A stretch of 5,019 bases of DNA from Planctomycetota bacterium (GTDB lineage Bacteria; Planctomycetota; Phycisphaerae; FEN-1346): positions 1 through 5,019 of the forward strand of contig JAPLML010000601.1 of NCBI GenBank assembly GCA_026387055.1, read 5' to 3'. Of this stretch, positions 1 through 5,017 are shown piece by piece; the first letter of the stretch is position 1; every line of letters begins with the position of its first letter. Made by a program: the position numbers and the translations under genes. The notes under the pieces were generated by a model, which was not told the origin of the DNA, did not search any database, and saw nothing but the letters and a program-made list of their open reading frames with translations.

Positions 1-1
1 C

Positions 2-1327
2 AAGTGGAGCGACGGCAAGCCCGTGACCGGCGCCGATCTCGCGTGGTCTTGGCGTCGGGTGCTCGACCCCGCCACCGCCGCCGAGTACGCCTACATGCTG
101 TACCCCATCCGCGGCGCCAAAGCCTATTACGACGAGATGCAGAAGACGGGAGGGAAGGGCGACTGGTCGAAGGTGGGCGTCCGCGTCGAGGACCCCCGGC
201 GGCTCGTCGTCGAATTGGAGCAGCCCTGCGCCTACTTCCTGGACCTCACGGCCTTCTCAACGTACCTTCCCGTGAGGGCCGACGGCATCGAGCAGCACGG
301 CGACCGGTGGATCTTCCCGCCGAACCTCATCTCGAACGGGCCGTACCGGCTGGCCGAGTGGCGGTTCCGCAGCCGCATGCGGTGGGAGAAGAACCCGCAC
401 TACTGGAACGCCGCCGCCGTGCCCCTGGAACGCATCGAGCTGCGCGCGTTCGAAGACTCCAACACCGCCCTCCAGGCGTACGAGACGGAGGCGGTGGACC
501 TGACCGCGGCGGTGCCGGGCCTGGCGATCGAGCCGCTCCTGGAGGAGCGGAACGCGGGCAAGCGGTCGGACGTCCTTTATGCGGTGAACTTCGGCACGTA
601 TTTCTATCGGTTCAACTGTACGACGCCGCCGCTGACCGACGCGCGCGTGCGTCGGGCGTTGGCGCTGGTGATCGACCGGCAGGCGATCATCGAGAGGGCG
701 GCCCGGGGGGGCCAGCAGCCGGCGTTTGTGCTCGTGCCGCCGGGCGTGGCGGGCTACGTGTCGCCGCCCGGGTTCGTGGAGGACGTGGAGGCCGCCAAGC
801 GCCTTCTGGCCGAGGCGGGGTACCCCGGGGGCCGGGGGCTCCCCGAGCTGGCCGTCCTGATCAACAAGAGCGTCGACCACGTCCGCGTGGCCGAGATGCT
901 CCAGCAGCAGTGGCGCGACCGGCTCGGCATCCGCGTGCGGATCGAGCAGGTGGAGTGGAAGGTCTTTCTCGACACCGTGCAGCGCCTGGAGTACCAGGTC
1001 GCCCGCGGAAGCTGGTACGGCGACTATATCGACCCTAACACGTTCCTGGATATGTTCGTGACGGGCGGAGGGAACAACCAGACGGGCTGGTCGAGTGCGG
1101 CGTACGACGCCCTCATCGCCCGCGCCGCCCGCGAGACCGACCCGAAGGCCCGCCTCAAGACCTTCGCCGAGGCTGAGACGATCCTGCTGCGCGAGGCGCC
1201 CATCTTCCCCATCTACGTTTACACCACGACCATGCTCGCGCGGCCTGGCCTGGCGGGCGTCGAGGCGAACCTGATGAACCGGATCGATTTTGCGGCGCTG
1301 CGGTGGACGTCAGGGAAGGGAAGGTAG
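2..1327 (+). CDS. Peptide ABC transporter substrate-binding protein, OppA/DppA type (5'-partial)
   Basis: This is the extracytoplasmic solute-binding subunit of an oligopeptide or dipeptide ABC importer (SBP_bac_5 family). It would capture peptides outside the inner membrane and pass them to a permease that is not in this window. The frame is open to the left edge and already shows the family signature there: KWSDGKPVT at visible residues 1-9, then SWRRVLDP. A GTG at 23 falls inside this motif and is not the start. Further family landmarks are NGPYRL (about 112-117), an alternating hydrophobic and basic middle lobe, and WYGDYIDPNTFLDMF (about 338-352), typical of the OppA C-terminal lobe. The visible 441 residues against a usual 520-550 mean that about 100 N-terminal residues, including any signal or lipoprotein peptide, are missing. 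The stop is TAG. The peptide or other ligand cannot be told from the sequence; some members bind nickel, haem or sugars. Confidence 0.93.
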   Translation, partial: KWSDGKPVTGADLAWSWRRVLDPATAAEYAYMLYPIRGAKAYYDEMQKTGGKGDWSKVGVRVEDPRRLVVELEQPCAYFLDLTAFSTYLPVRADGIEQHGDRWIFPPNLISNGPYRLAEWRFRSRMRWEKNPHYWNAAAVPLERIELRAFEDSNTALQAYETEAVDLTAAVPGLAIEPLLEERNAGKRSDVLYAVNFGTYFYRFNCTTPPLTDARVRRALALVIDRQAIIERAARGGQQPAFVLVPPGVAGYVSPPGFVEDVEAAKRLLAEAGYPGGRGLPELAVLINKSVDHVRVAEMLQQQWRDRLGIRVRIEQVEWKVFLDTVQRLEYQVARGSWYGDYIDPNTFLDMFVTGGGNNQTGWSSAAYDALIARAARETDPKARLKTFAEAETILLREAPIFPIYVYTTTMLARPGLAGVEANLMNRIDFAALRWTSGKGR

Positions 1328-1342
1328 CCGGTCGGCGGCAAG

Positions 1343-1365
1343 CACGGCCGGACAAGCCGGCCGTG
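1343..1365. repeat. Perfect 9-bp hairpin in the 1328-1400 gap
   Basis: The 9-nt arms CACGGCCGG (1343-1351) and CCGGCCGTG (1357-1365) are exact reverse complements around the loop ACAAG, starting 15 bp after the binding-protein stop codon. No T-tract follows on either strand, so it is not a canonical intrinsic terminator, although it could still stall polymerase or protect a 3' end. The 11 bases GGCAAGCACGG, covering the lead-in and part of the left arm (1337-1347), recur at 2808-2818 at the start of a hairpin in the mobile element, suggesting a dispersed palindrome family. The rest of this 73-bp gap shows only the ribosome binding site listed separately. Confidence 0.7.
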
Positions 1366-1387
1366 GCACGCGCTCGCCAGGCACGAG

Positions 1388-1392
1388 AGGAG
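1388..1392 (+). promoter_or_regulatory. Ribosome binding site for the nitroreductase
   Basis: AGGAG lies within the purine-rich run AGAGGAGAAGG and is spaced 8 nt from the ATG at 1401. This fixes the start of the nitroreductase at 1401, although the frame stays open upstream to an ATG at 1290 inside the preceding gene. Confidence 0.8.
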
Positions 1393-1400
1393 AAGGCGCC

Positions 1401-2135
1401 ATGACCTTGCTCCACGACTACCAGAGCGGGACGGCGTACCGCCGCGGGGCGATGCCCGCCAAGGACCCGCACTGGCGGCGGGCGGTCCCGCCGCAGAAGT
1501 CGTACGGCGCCGGCGATGCGGCTCGCCTGGCGCTTCGACTTCCGCGCGAGTTGCCCCCCGCCGATCTCTGGCAGGCCCTTCGCGCCCGCCGGAGCGTCCG
1601 CGATTTCCTGGCCGAGCCGCTGCCGCAGGAATCGCTGGCCCTGCTCCTGTGGGCGGCGCAGGGGATCACCCGGCGGGGCGCCGTGCCGCTGCGCACGGCC
1701 CCGTCGGCCGGAGCGCTCTATCCCGTGGAAACCTACGTGGTCGCGGCGCGGGTGGAGGGCCTGCGGCCAGGCGTCTATCATTGGGAGTTGCCGGAGGAAC
1801 GGCTCGCCCTCGTGTCGGCCCGCGACAACGTGGCGGCCGCAGGCTGCGGGGCGTGCCTCGGCCAGGAGATGGTGCTCGAGGCGCCGGCGACGTTCATCTG
1901 GTCGGCCGTCTGGGCCCGCAGCGCCGAGAAATACGGCGACCGGGCCCTGCGGTATGCGTATCTCGACGCGGGCCACCTGGCCGAGAATCTCCACCTGGCC
2001 GCCACGAGCCTTGGCCTTGGCGCGTGCATGATCGGCGCGTTCTTCGATGACGCCATGAACTCGCTCGTAGGCGTGGACGGACAGGAGGAGGCCGTCATCT
2101 ACGCCGCCTGCGTCGGCAAGCCGCGGACGCAATGA
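1401..2135 (+). CDS. SagB/ThcOx-type nitroreductase family FMN oxidoreductase
   Basis: The 244-residue protein is a flavin-dependent oxidoreductase of the nitroreductase fold, closest in pattern to the SagB/ThcOx group. That group includes the azoline dehydrogenases of peptide-natural-product pathways and many stand-alone members of unknown substrate. In order: an N-terminal segment of the SagB type (HDYQSGTAYRRG then PPQKSY, residues 5-35); RRSVRDF (63-69), expected to contact the FMN phosphate; TAPSAGALYPVE (99-110), the most diagnostic motif; YHW (126-128); RYAYLDAGHLAENLHLAA (184-201); and GLGACMIGAF (205-214) ending in GKP. No signal peptide or membrane segment is seen, so it should be cytosolic. 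A Cys149-x-x-Cys152 pair sits before LGQ, which I do not recall as a family hallmark. No cyclodehydratase or precursor peptide gene is visible, so azoline oxidation should not be assumed. It is followed after 37 bp by the TudS-like gene, and the two may be co-transcribed. Confidence 0.88.
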   Translation: MTLLHDYQSGTAYRRGAMPAKDPHWRRAVPPQKSYGAGDAARLALRLPRELPPADLWQALRARRSVRDFLAEPLPQESLALLLWAAQGITRRGAVPLRTAPSAGALYPVETYVVAARVEGLRPGVYHWELPEERLALVSARDNVAAAGCGACLGQEMVLEAPATFIWSAVWARSAEKYGDRALRYAYLDAGHLAENLHLAATSLGLGACMIGAFFDDAMNSLVGVDGQEEAVIYAACVGKPRTQ

Positions 2136-2156
2136 CGCTTCGTGAACGGCATCGCT

Positions 2157-2161
2157 GGGGA
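2157..2161 (+). promoter_or_regulatory. Weak ribosome binding site for the TudS-like gene
   Basis: GGGGA lies 11 nt before the GTG at 2173. It is a poor Shine-Dalgarno match, but an in-frame TAA at 2170-2172 directly precedes the GTG, so no longer start is possible. Later GTG codons (from 2197) would begin within the conserved RVVVS strand. Confidence 0.35.
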
Positions 2162-2172
2162 CGTGATCTTAA

Positions 2173-2688
2173 GTGAGCAAACCTGCCCAACCGCGTGTGG
2201 TGGTGAGCCAGTGCCTGGGATTTGCCGCGTGTCGATACGACGGCACGATGGCCCCCGACGAATTCGTCGAGGGCCTGAAAGGCCGTGTGACGTTCCGCCC
2301 TGTCTGTCCGGAGATGGAAATCGGTCTTGGATGTCCACGCGATCCGATCCGCATCGTGCTCGTGCAGGGGAAGCGGCGCCTCGTGCAGCCGTTGACCGGA
2401 AAGGACCTGAGCGCGCGGATGCGACGGTTCGCGCAGACCTTTCTGGGCTCGCTCGGCGGGGTCGACGGATTTATCCTGAAGGCCCGGTCGCCCTCCTGCG
2501 GCATCCGGGATACCAAGGTCTTCGGCGGGCCTGACGACAAGACGCCCCTTGCCTTCGGCCGCGGGCTCTTCGGGGAAGCCGTACTCGCGCGGTTCCCCGA
2601 TCTACCCGTCGAAGACGAAGTCGGAGTGAGCGACCGCGCGACGGGCGTGGAGTTTCTGGCAAGACTCTTTGCCTGCCGGCAGGCGTAG
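2173..2688 (+). CDS. DUF523/TudS-like iron-sulfur desulfidase domain protein, without DUF1722
   Basis: The 171-residue protein is DUF523, the family of the thiouracil desulfidase TudS. In characterised members three cysteines hold a [4Fe-4S] cluster whose free iron takes sulfur from thiouracil; the TudS-DUF1722 fusion RudS removes 4-thiouridine from tRNA. Motifs seen: VSQCLGFAACRYDG (11-24; Cys14, Cys20), PVCPEMEIGLG (43-53; Cys45), PRDPIRIV (55-62), VQPLTGKDL (71-79) and KARSPSCG (103-110; Cys109). The CPE-x-EIGLG and PRDPIRIV wording is, from recall, that of RudS-type fusions rather than short TudS proteins. The protein stops after FLARLFACRQA, where a fusion would run on into DUF1722. The last codons form a 14-bp palindrome. 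The start is GTG with TAA immediately upstream in frame. The domain is certain, but the substrate is inferred, and loss of DUF1722 could mean a free thiobase substrate or a degraded gene. Confidence 0.85.
   Translation: MSKPAQPRVVVSQCLGFAACRYDGTMAPDEFVEGLKGRVTFRPVCPEMEIGLGCPRDPIRIVLVQGKRRLVQPLTGKDLSARMRRFAQTFLGSLGGVDGFILKARSPSCGIRDTKVFGGPDDKTPLAFGRGLFGEAVLARFPDLPVEDEVGVSDRATGVEFLARLFACRQA
2671..2684. repeat. 14-bp perfect palindrome at the 3' end of the TudS-like gene
   Basis: GCCTGCCGGCAGGC reads the same on both strands. It encodes the last residues Ala-Cys-Arg-Gln and the first bases of the final Ala codon, just before the TAG stop. There is no unpaired loop, so a stable RNA hairpin is less likely than a DNA-level role or the scar of a small palindromic insertion. 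Confidence 0.6.
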
Positions 2689-2721
2689 GCCGGCTGAACC
2701 AAGCGGTGGATGCTGCGCGGT

Positions 2722-2729
2722 GGGCAGTC
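2722..2729. repeat. Left 8-bp direct repeat (putative target site duplication)
   Basis: GGGCAGTC here is identical to 2863-2870. Flanking bases differ on both sides (T against C before it, G against A after it), so the repeat is exactly 8 bp. It abuts the left terminal inverted repeat of the element. Confidence 0.75.
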
Positions 2730-2763
2730 GTACGTGGTTAGCGTCATACCAGATTGCCGGGTG

Positions 2764-2793
2764 GCACGGCCACGCGCTGTTGCGTGGCCGTGC
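2764..2793. repeat. Hairpin 1 of the element: 12-bp perfect stem, 6-nt loop
   Basis: GCACGGCCACGC (2764-2775) pairs perfectly with GCGTGGCCGTGC (2782-2793) around the loop GCTGTT. It is the inverted counterpart of hairpin 2. The C2770-G2787 pair here is replaced by T2819-A2836 in the other copy. No T-run follows on either strand. Confidence 0.85.
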
Positions 2794-2812
2794 ATGGTCA
2801 TGTGGGGGGCAA

Positions 2813-2842
2813 GCACGGTCACGCAACAGCGCGTGACCGTGC
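2813..2842. repeat. Hairpin 2 of the element: 12-bp perfect stem, 6-nt loop
   Basis: GCACGGTCACGC (2813-2824) pairs perfectly with GCGTGACCGTGC (2831-2842) around the loop AACAGC, which is the exact reverse complement of the loop of hairpin 1. The two hairpins are inverted copies, like paired REP units (a REPIN or BIME arrangement). They differ at only two bases, and those two bases pair with each other. Confidence 0.85.
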
Positions 2843-2862
2843 CACCCACGCTAAACACGTAC

Positions 2863-2870
2863 GGGCAGTC
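2863..2870. repeat. Right 8-bp direct repeat (putative target site duplication)
   Basis: GGGCAGTC repeats 2722-2729 exactly. Its last two bases form part of the minus-strand stop codon TGA at 2869-2871, so the duplication kept the stop of the isomerase-like gene intact. Confidence 0.75.
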
Positions 2871-3553
2871 AGAGAGTGGGAGTCTGTCCCGACGCCAGGC
2901 GGCGGAGGCGGTCGATGAACGCCAGGCGCTCGGGCGTCAGGTCGCGCCGCACTTCATCGGTCGGCCGGTAGACCTCAATCATGAACGTGCCGCCGTAGCC
3001 GACCTCGGCCAGCGCCCGCGCCACGTCCTCGAAGGGAATGCTTCCCATGCCGGGGATGAGGTGATCGTCCTGCTTGCCGAAATTGTCGTGCAGGTGCACG
3101 CCCCCGAGGCGCGGGCCGAAGAGGCGGACCAGGCCGACGGGATCGCCCACGAGCATGGCGTGGCGCTGGCACCGCACGGCAAGACGACCATGTCGCCGCA
3201 GCTCCCGTGCCGATGGGATGAATGATGATGTCGCGGCACCCGAGGCGCCGGGCGAATTCCGCCTCGCCGCGCATGAGGTCGAGCGACGTCCATCGCCCCG
3301 CCGGGTCGGCCGAAGAAAGGTCGCACGGCGGTCCCGGCAGGTCATCCGCCTGAAAATAGCCGTGGAGGCTGTCGGCAACGAGGCCCGCCGCTTCAAGCGT
3401 CTCGCGGACCCGGCGGGCCGTGAGGCCTTGGACGTAATTGCGGTAGACCTGGACCCGCCCGACGCCGACCTGGTGGAGGAGGGCGATTTCGTCTCGCACG
3501 TCCCAGGCCTTGAAGTCCAGCGCAATGACGGCGCCGAGGGGCAGGTCGGGCAT
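2869..3553 (-). pseudogene. Sugar phosphate isomerase/epimerase-like TIM barrel gene, internally deleted and frameshifted
   Basis: The gene belongs to the xylose isomerase-like/AP endonuclease 2 TIM-barrel superfamily, whose members use metal ions bound by Glu, Asp and His. The first part, from ATG at 3553, reads in one frame through SLHGYF (residues 62-67) and IIIHPIGTG (109-117, codons ending near 3203). The second part reads in another frame from HAMLVGDP (starting near 3162) through GGVHLHDNFGKQDDHLIPG and FMIEVYRP to the TGA at 2869. Only about 40 bp separate the two matched blocks, whereas relatives have some 50-70 residues there, including an ExN-type Glu and the Asp of a DTGHA motif. 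Here DTGHA is reduced to QRHA. Spliced, it would be about 227 residues against a usual 260-290. The start lies 2 bp after the mcsB stop (TGACCATG) with no clear ribosome binding site, implying translational coupling to mcsB. Expression of a truncated or unrelated-tail product from the long open first frame is possible. Assembly error cannot be excluded. Confidence 0.8.
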
Positions 3554-3555
3554 GG

Positions 3556-4608
3556 TCAGGTCGCACCGAGGCGTTTGCGGATGTAGTCGGCCCGCGCGAC
3601 GTCGCGCTCGGTCTCCGAGAGCTCCGCGCCGCGCATCTTCTGGATATGGCCGGGCCGCGTCAGGAGAAACAGCTCGTTGATGGCGCCGATGTCCACGCCC
3701 TTCAGGCGCGCCATGTTCACGCCGAGCCTCGCGGCCGACAAGAGGGTCAGCGTCTCCTCGCTGGAGATCGTGCGGGCGTGGGTCAGGAGGCCCCAGGCAC
3801 GGAAAATGCGATCATCGAGATACTTGGGGCTTTCGGTGGCCAGGACGTCGCGGGCCTGCCGCTCGTAGGCGAGGATCTGCGGGATGACGGCCCCGAGGGT
3901 CTTCAGGATGTCCGACTCGCTGCGGCCGAGGGAGGCCTGGTTCGAGATCTGGTAGATGTCGCCCGTGGCCTGCGTGCCCTCGCCGTACAGGCCCCGCACC
4001 GCCAGGCGCATCCGGGACACCGCGCGGAAAACCTTCTCGATCTGCTTCGTCAGCACGAGGCCCGGCAGGTGCAGCATGACGCTCGCGCGCATGCCGGTGC
4101 CCACGTTGGTGGGGCAGGCCGTCAGGTAGCCGAGCGTCGGCGAAAACGTGTAGGTGACCTGCTGTTCGATGCGGTCGTCGACCTCGTCGGCGTCGCGCCA
4201 GGTTTCGTCAAGCTGGAGCCCCGGCGAGTAGATCTGGAGGCGGATGTGGTCCTCCTCGTTGGCCATGATGGCGAGGCGCTGCGTCGGGTCGATGGCCACG
4301 CCGCGATGGCCGTCGCCGGCGGCGAGTTCGCGGCTGATGAGGTGCCGCTCCACGAGGCACCGGCGGTCGATCTCCGGCATGCCTTCCAGCTCAAACCAGG
4401 CCACGTCCTTGGGCGCGAGGGCCTTCAGGATCGCCTTCTGGAGCCACGCGTCGAGCTCTTCTCGCTGGTCGGGCTTGAGGCGCGAGGAGAACGGCCGCCC
4501 GGCCACGTTGCGCGCCAGGCGCACCCGCGTCGAGAGGATGATGTCGCACTGGGGACCGCCCGGTTGGAGCCAGGGACTCGGGCCCACGATCAGGTCATCG
4601 AGTTTCAC
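3556..4608 (-). CDS. mcsB: Protein-arginine kinase McsB
   Basis: McsB phosphorylates arginine side chains using ATP. In Bacillus subtilis this tags damaged or regulatory proteins for the ClpCP protease and inactivates CtsR. The 350-residue protein is full length and keeps the phosphagen-kinase-type catalytic domain: STRVRLARN (26-34) for nucleotide binding, NEEDH (117-121) in the acidic catalytic loop, the family signature CPTNVGTG (165-172), RGLYGEG (205-211) and ISNQASLG (221-228). The C-terminal domain contains RDVARA (335-340), matching the RDxxRA allosteric phospho-arginine pocket described in Bacillus. The start is GTG at 4608, preceded by AAGGA at 8 nt spacing. The gene overlaps mcsA by 14 bp, so the two are surely co-transcribed. 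The isomerase-like pseudogene follows after 2 bp where Firmicutes usually carry clpC. No ctsR or clpC is visible, so its targets here are unknown. Confidence 0.95.
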   Translation of the reverse strand: MKLDDLIVGPSPWLQPGGPQCDIILSTRVRLARNVAGRPFSSRLKPDQREELDAWLQKAILKALAPKDVAWFELEGMPEIDRRCLVERHLISRELAAGDGHRGVAIDPTQRLAIMANEEDHIRLQIYSPGLQLDETWRDADEVDDRIEQQVTYTFSPTLGYLTACPTNVGTGMRASVMLHLPGLVLTKQIEKVFRAVSRMRLAVRGLYGEGTQATGDIYQISNQASLGRSESDILKTLGAVIPQILAYERQARDVLATESPKYLDDRIFRAWGLLTHARTISSEETLTLLSAARLGVNMARLKGVDIGAINELFLLTRPGHIQKMRGAELSETERDVARADYIRKRLGAT

Positions 4609-5017
4609 CCGCGGTTTCCTTATCCCTGATGAGGTCCCGGAGGCGGGCCGCCTCTTCGTAATGCTCGGACTCGATGGCCTCCTGGAGCTGGCGGCGGAGC
4701 TGCATCAACTCCCGCTGGGCGTAGGAGTCGGCGCCGGCGCGGTGAGGAAGCTTGCCCACGTGCTGCGTGGCGCCGTGGACCTTCTCGAGCACCTCTTGGA
4801 GCGGCACCGCGAAGACTTCGTAATCGTGCGGGCAGCCCAGCCGGCCCTGGTTGCGGAACTCGGCATACGTGATGCCGCAGTCGGGGCACGTCAGCCCCGC
4901 TTCCTTGCCGGCCTCCTGGTGGGCCTCCAGCATGCCCGACAGGATGTCCTGGAGGTTGACCTGGGCCTTGATCGCCACGCCTTCCTCGCGCGCACAGTCT
5001 TCGCAGAGATGGCGCTC
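4595..5017 (-). CDS. mcsA: McsA, zinc-finger/UVR activator of McsB (5'-partial)
   Basis: McsA is the cytosolic zinc-binding adaptor that activates McsB in protein-arginine phosphorylation and in the ClpC stress system of Firmicutes. The frame runs off the right edge. Visible residues 1-8 are ERHLCEDC, the end of the first zinc finger, so the GTG at 4978 is internal and not the start. The second finger is CPDC (44-47) with its partner at LGCPHDYEVF (60-69), followed by a linker with HGATQHVGK and a C-terminal UVR motif (about 103-133, ending YEEAARLRDLIRDKE) of the kind found in UvrB, UvrC and ClpC. Where Firmicutes McsA has a second CxxC in finger two, this protein has Cys62-Pro-His64-Asp65, so a His or Asp would be the fourth zinc ligand. 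The visible 140 residues lack roughly 20-40 at the N-terminus. The gene overlaps the mcsB start by 14 bp. Confidence 0.92.
   Translation of the reverse strand, partial: ERHLCEDCAREEGVAIKAQVNLQDILSGMLEAHQEAGKEAGLTCPDCGITYAEFRNQGRLGCPHDYEVFAVPLQEVLEKVHGATQHVGKLPHRAGADSYAQRELMQLRRQLQEAIESEHYEEAARLRDLIRDKETAGETR
4617..4621 (-). promoter_or_regulatory. Ribosome binding site for mcsB, inside mcsA
   Basis: Read on the minus strand, AAGGA lies 8 nt before the GTG at 4608 and within the last codons of mcsA. It supports the GTG start and a 14-bp overlap with mcsA, an arrangement that favours translational coupling and balanced McsA:McsB synthesis. Confidence 0.75.

Larger units (their letters stand above)
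2730..2862. mobile_element. MITE-like non-autonomous element, 133 bp
   Basis: The ends are inverted repeats of 15 bp, GTACGTGGTTAGCGT (2730-2744) and ACGCTAAACACGTAC (2848-2862), with a single mismatch (2737 against 2855). The 8-bp direct repeats GGGCAGTC directly adjoin both ends, as expected for a target site duplication. No transposase is encoded and the interior is too short for one, so the element would need transposase supplied in trans. The interior is a 35-nt inverted repeat (2759-2793 and 2813-2847, 33 of 35 paired) around a 19-nt spacer; each arm contains its own hairpin. A 14-nt segment (2745-2758) occurs only on the left. The parent IS family cannot be named: 8-bp duplications are made by several families, IS66 and IS1595 among them. 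The element sits between convergent genes, so its hairpins could also act in transcription termination in both directions. Confidence 0.72.

Noticed and set aside
4..1038. A 344-codon open frame overlapping the peptide-binding protein
   Set aside because: It is an Arg/Gly/Pro-rich shifted reading of the binding protein, whose own frame shows clear SBP_bac_5 motifs over its whole length.
1401..2135. A thiazole/oxazole-modified peptide (azoline RiPP) cluster around the SagB-type protein
   Set aside because: No cyclodehydratase, YcaO protein or short precursor peptide gene with a Cys/Ser/Thr-rich core is visible in the neighbouring sequence.
2689..2721. Remnant of a DUF1722 domain downstream of the TudS-like gene
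   Set aside because: The 33 bp before the direct repeat are too short and show no DUF1722-like residues in any frame, and a convergent gene lies just beyond the element.
2759..2847. The hairpins as ordinary intrinsic terminators
   Set aside because: No U-tract follows any stem on either strand, and the flanking terminal repeats and 8-bp duplications fit a mobile element better. A termination effect is not excluded.
2710..3225. A 171-codon plus-strand open frame running through the mobile element into the isomerase region
   Set aside because: It translates both hairpins and the antisense of a clear minus-strand gene, shows no family pattern and has no convincing ribosome binding site.
3646..4629. 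A 327-codon plus-strand open frame antisense to mcsB
   Set aside because: It mirrors mcsB codon by codon in a GC-rich gene, is rich in Arg, Gly, Ala and His, and has no recognisable motif, whereas McsB on the other strand is unmistakable.
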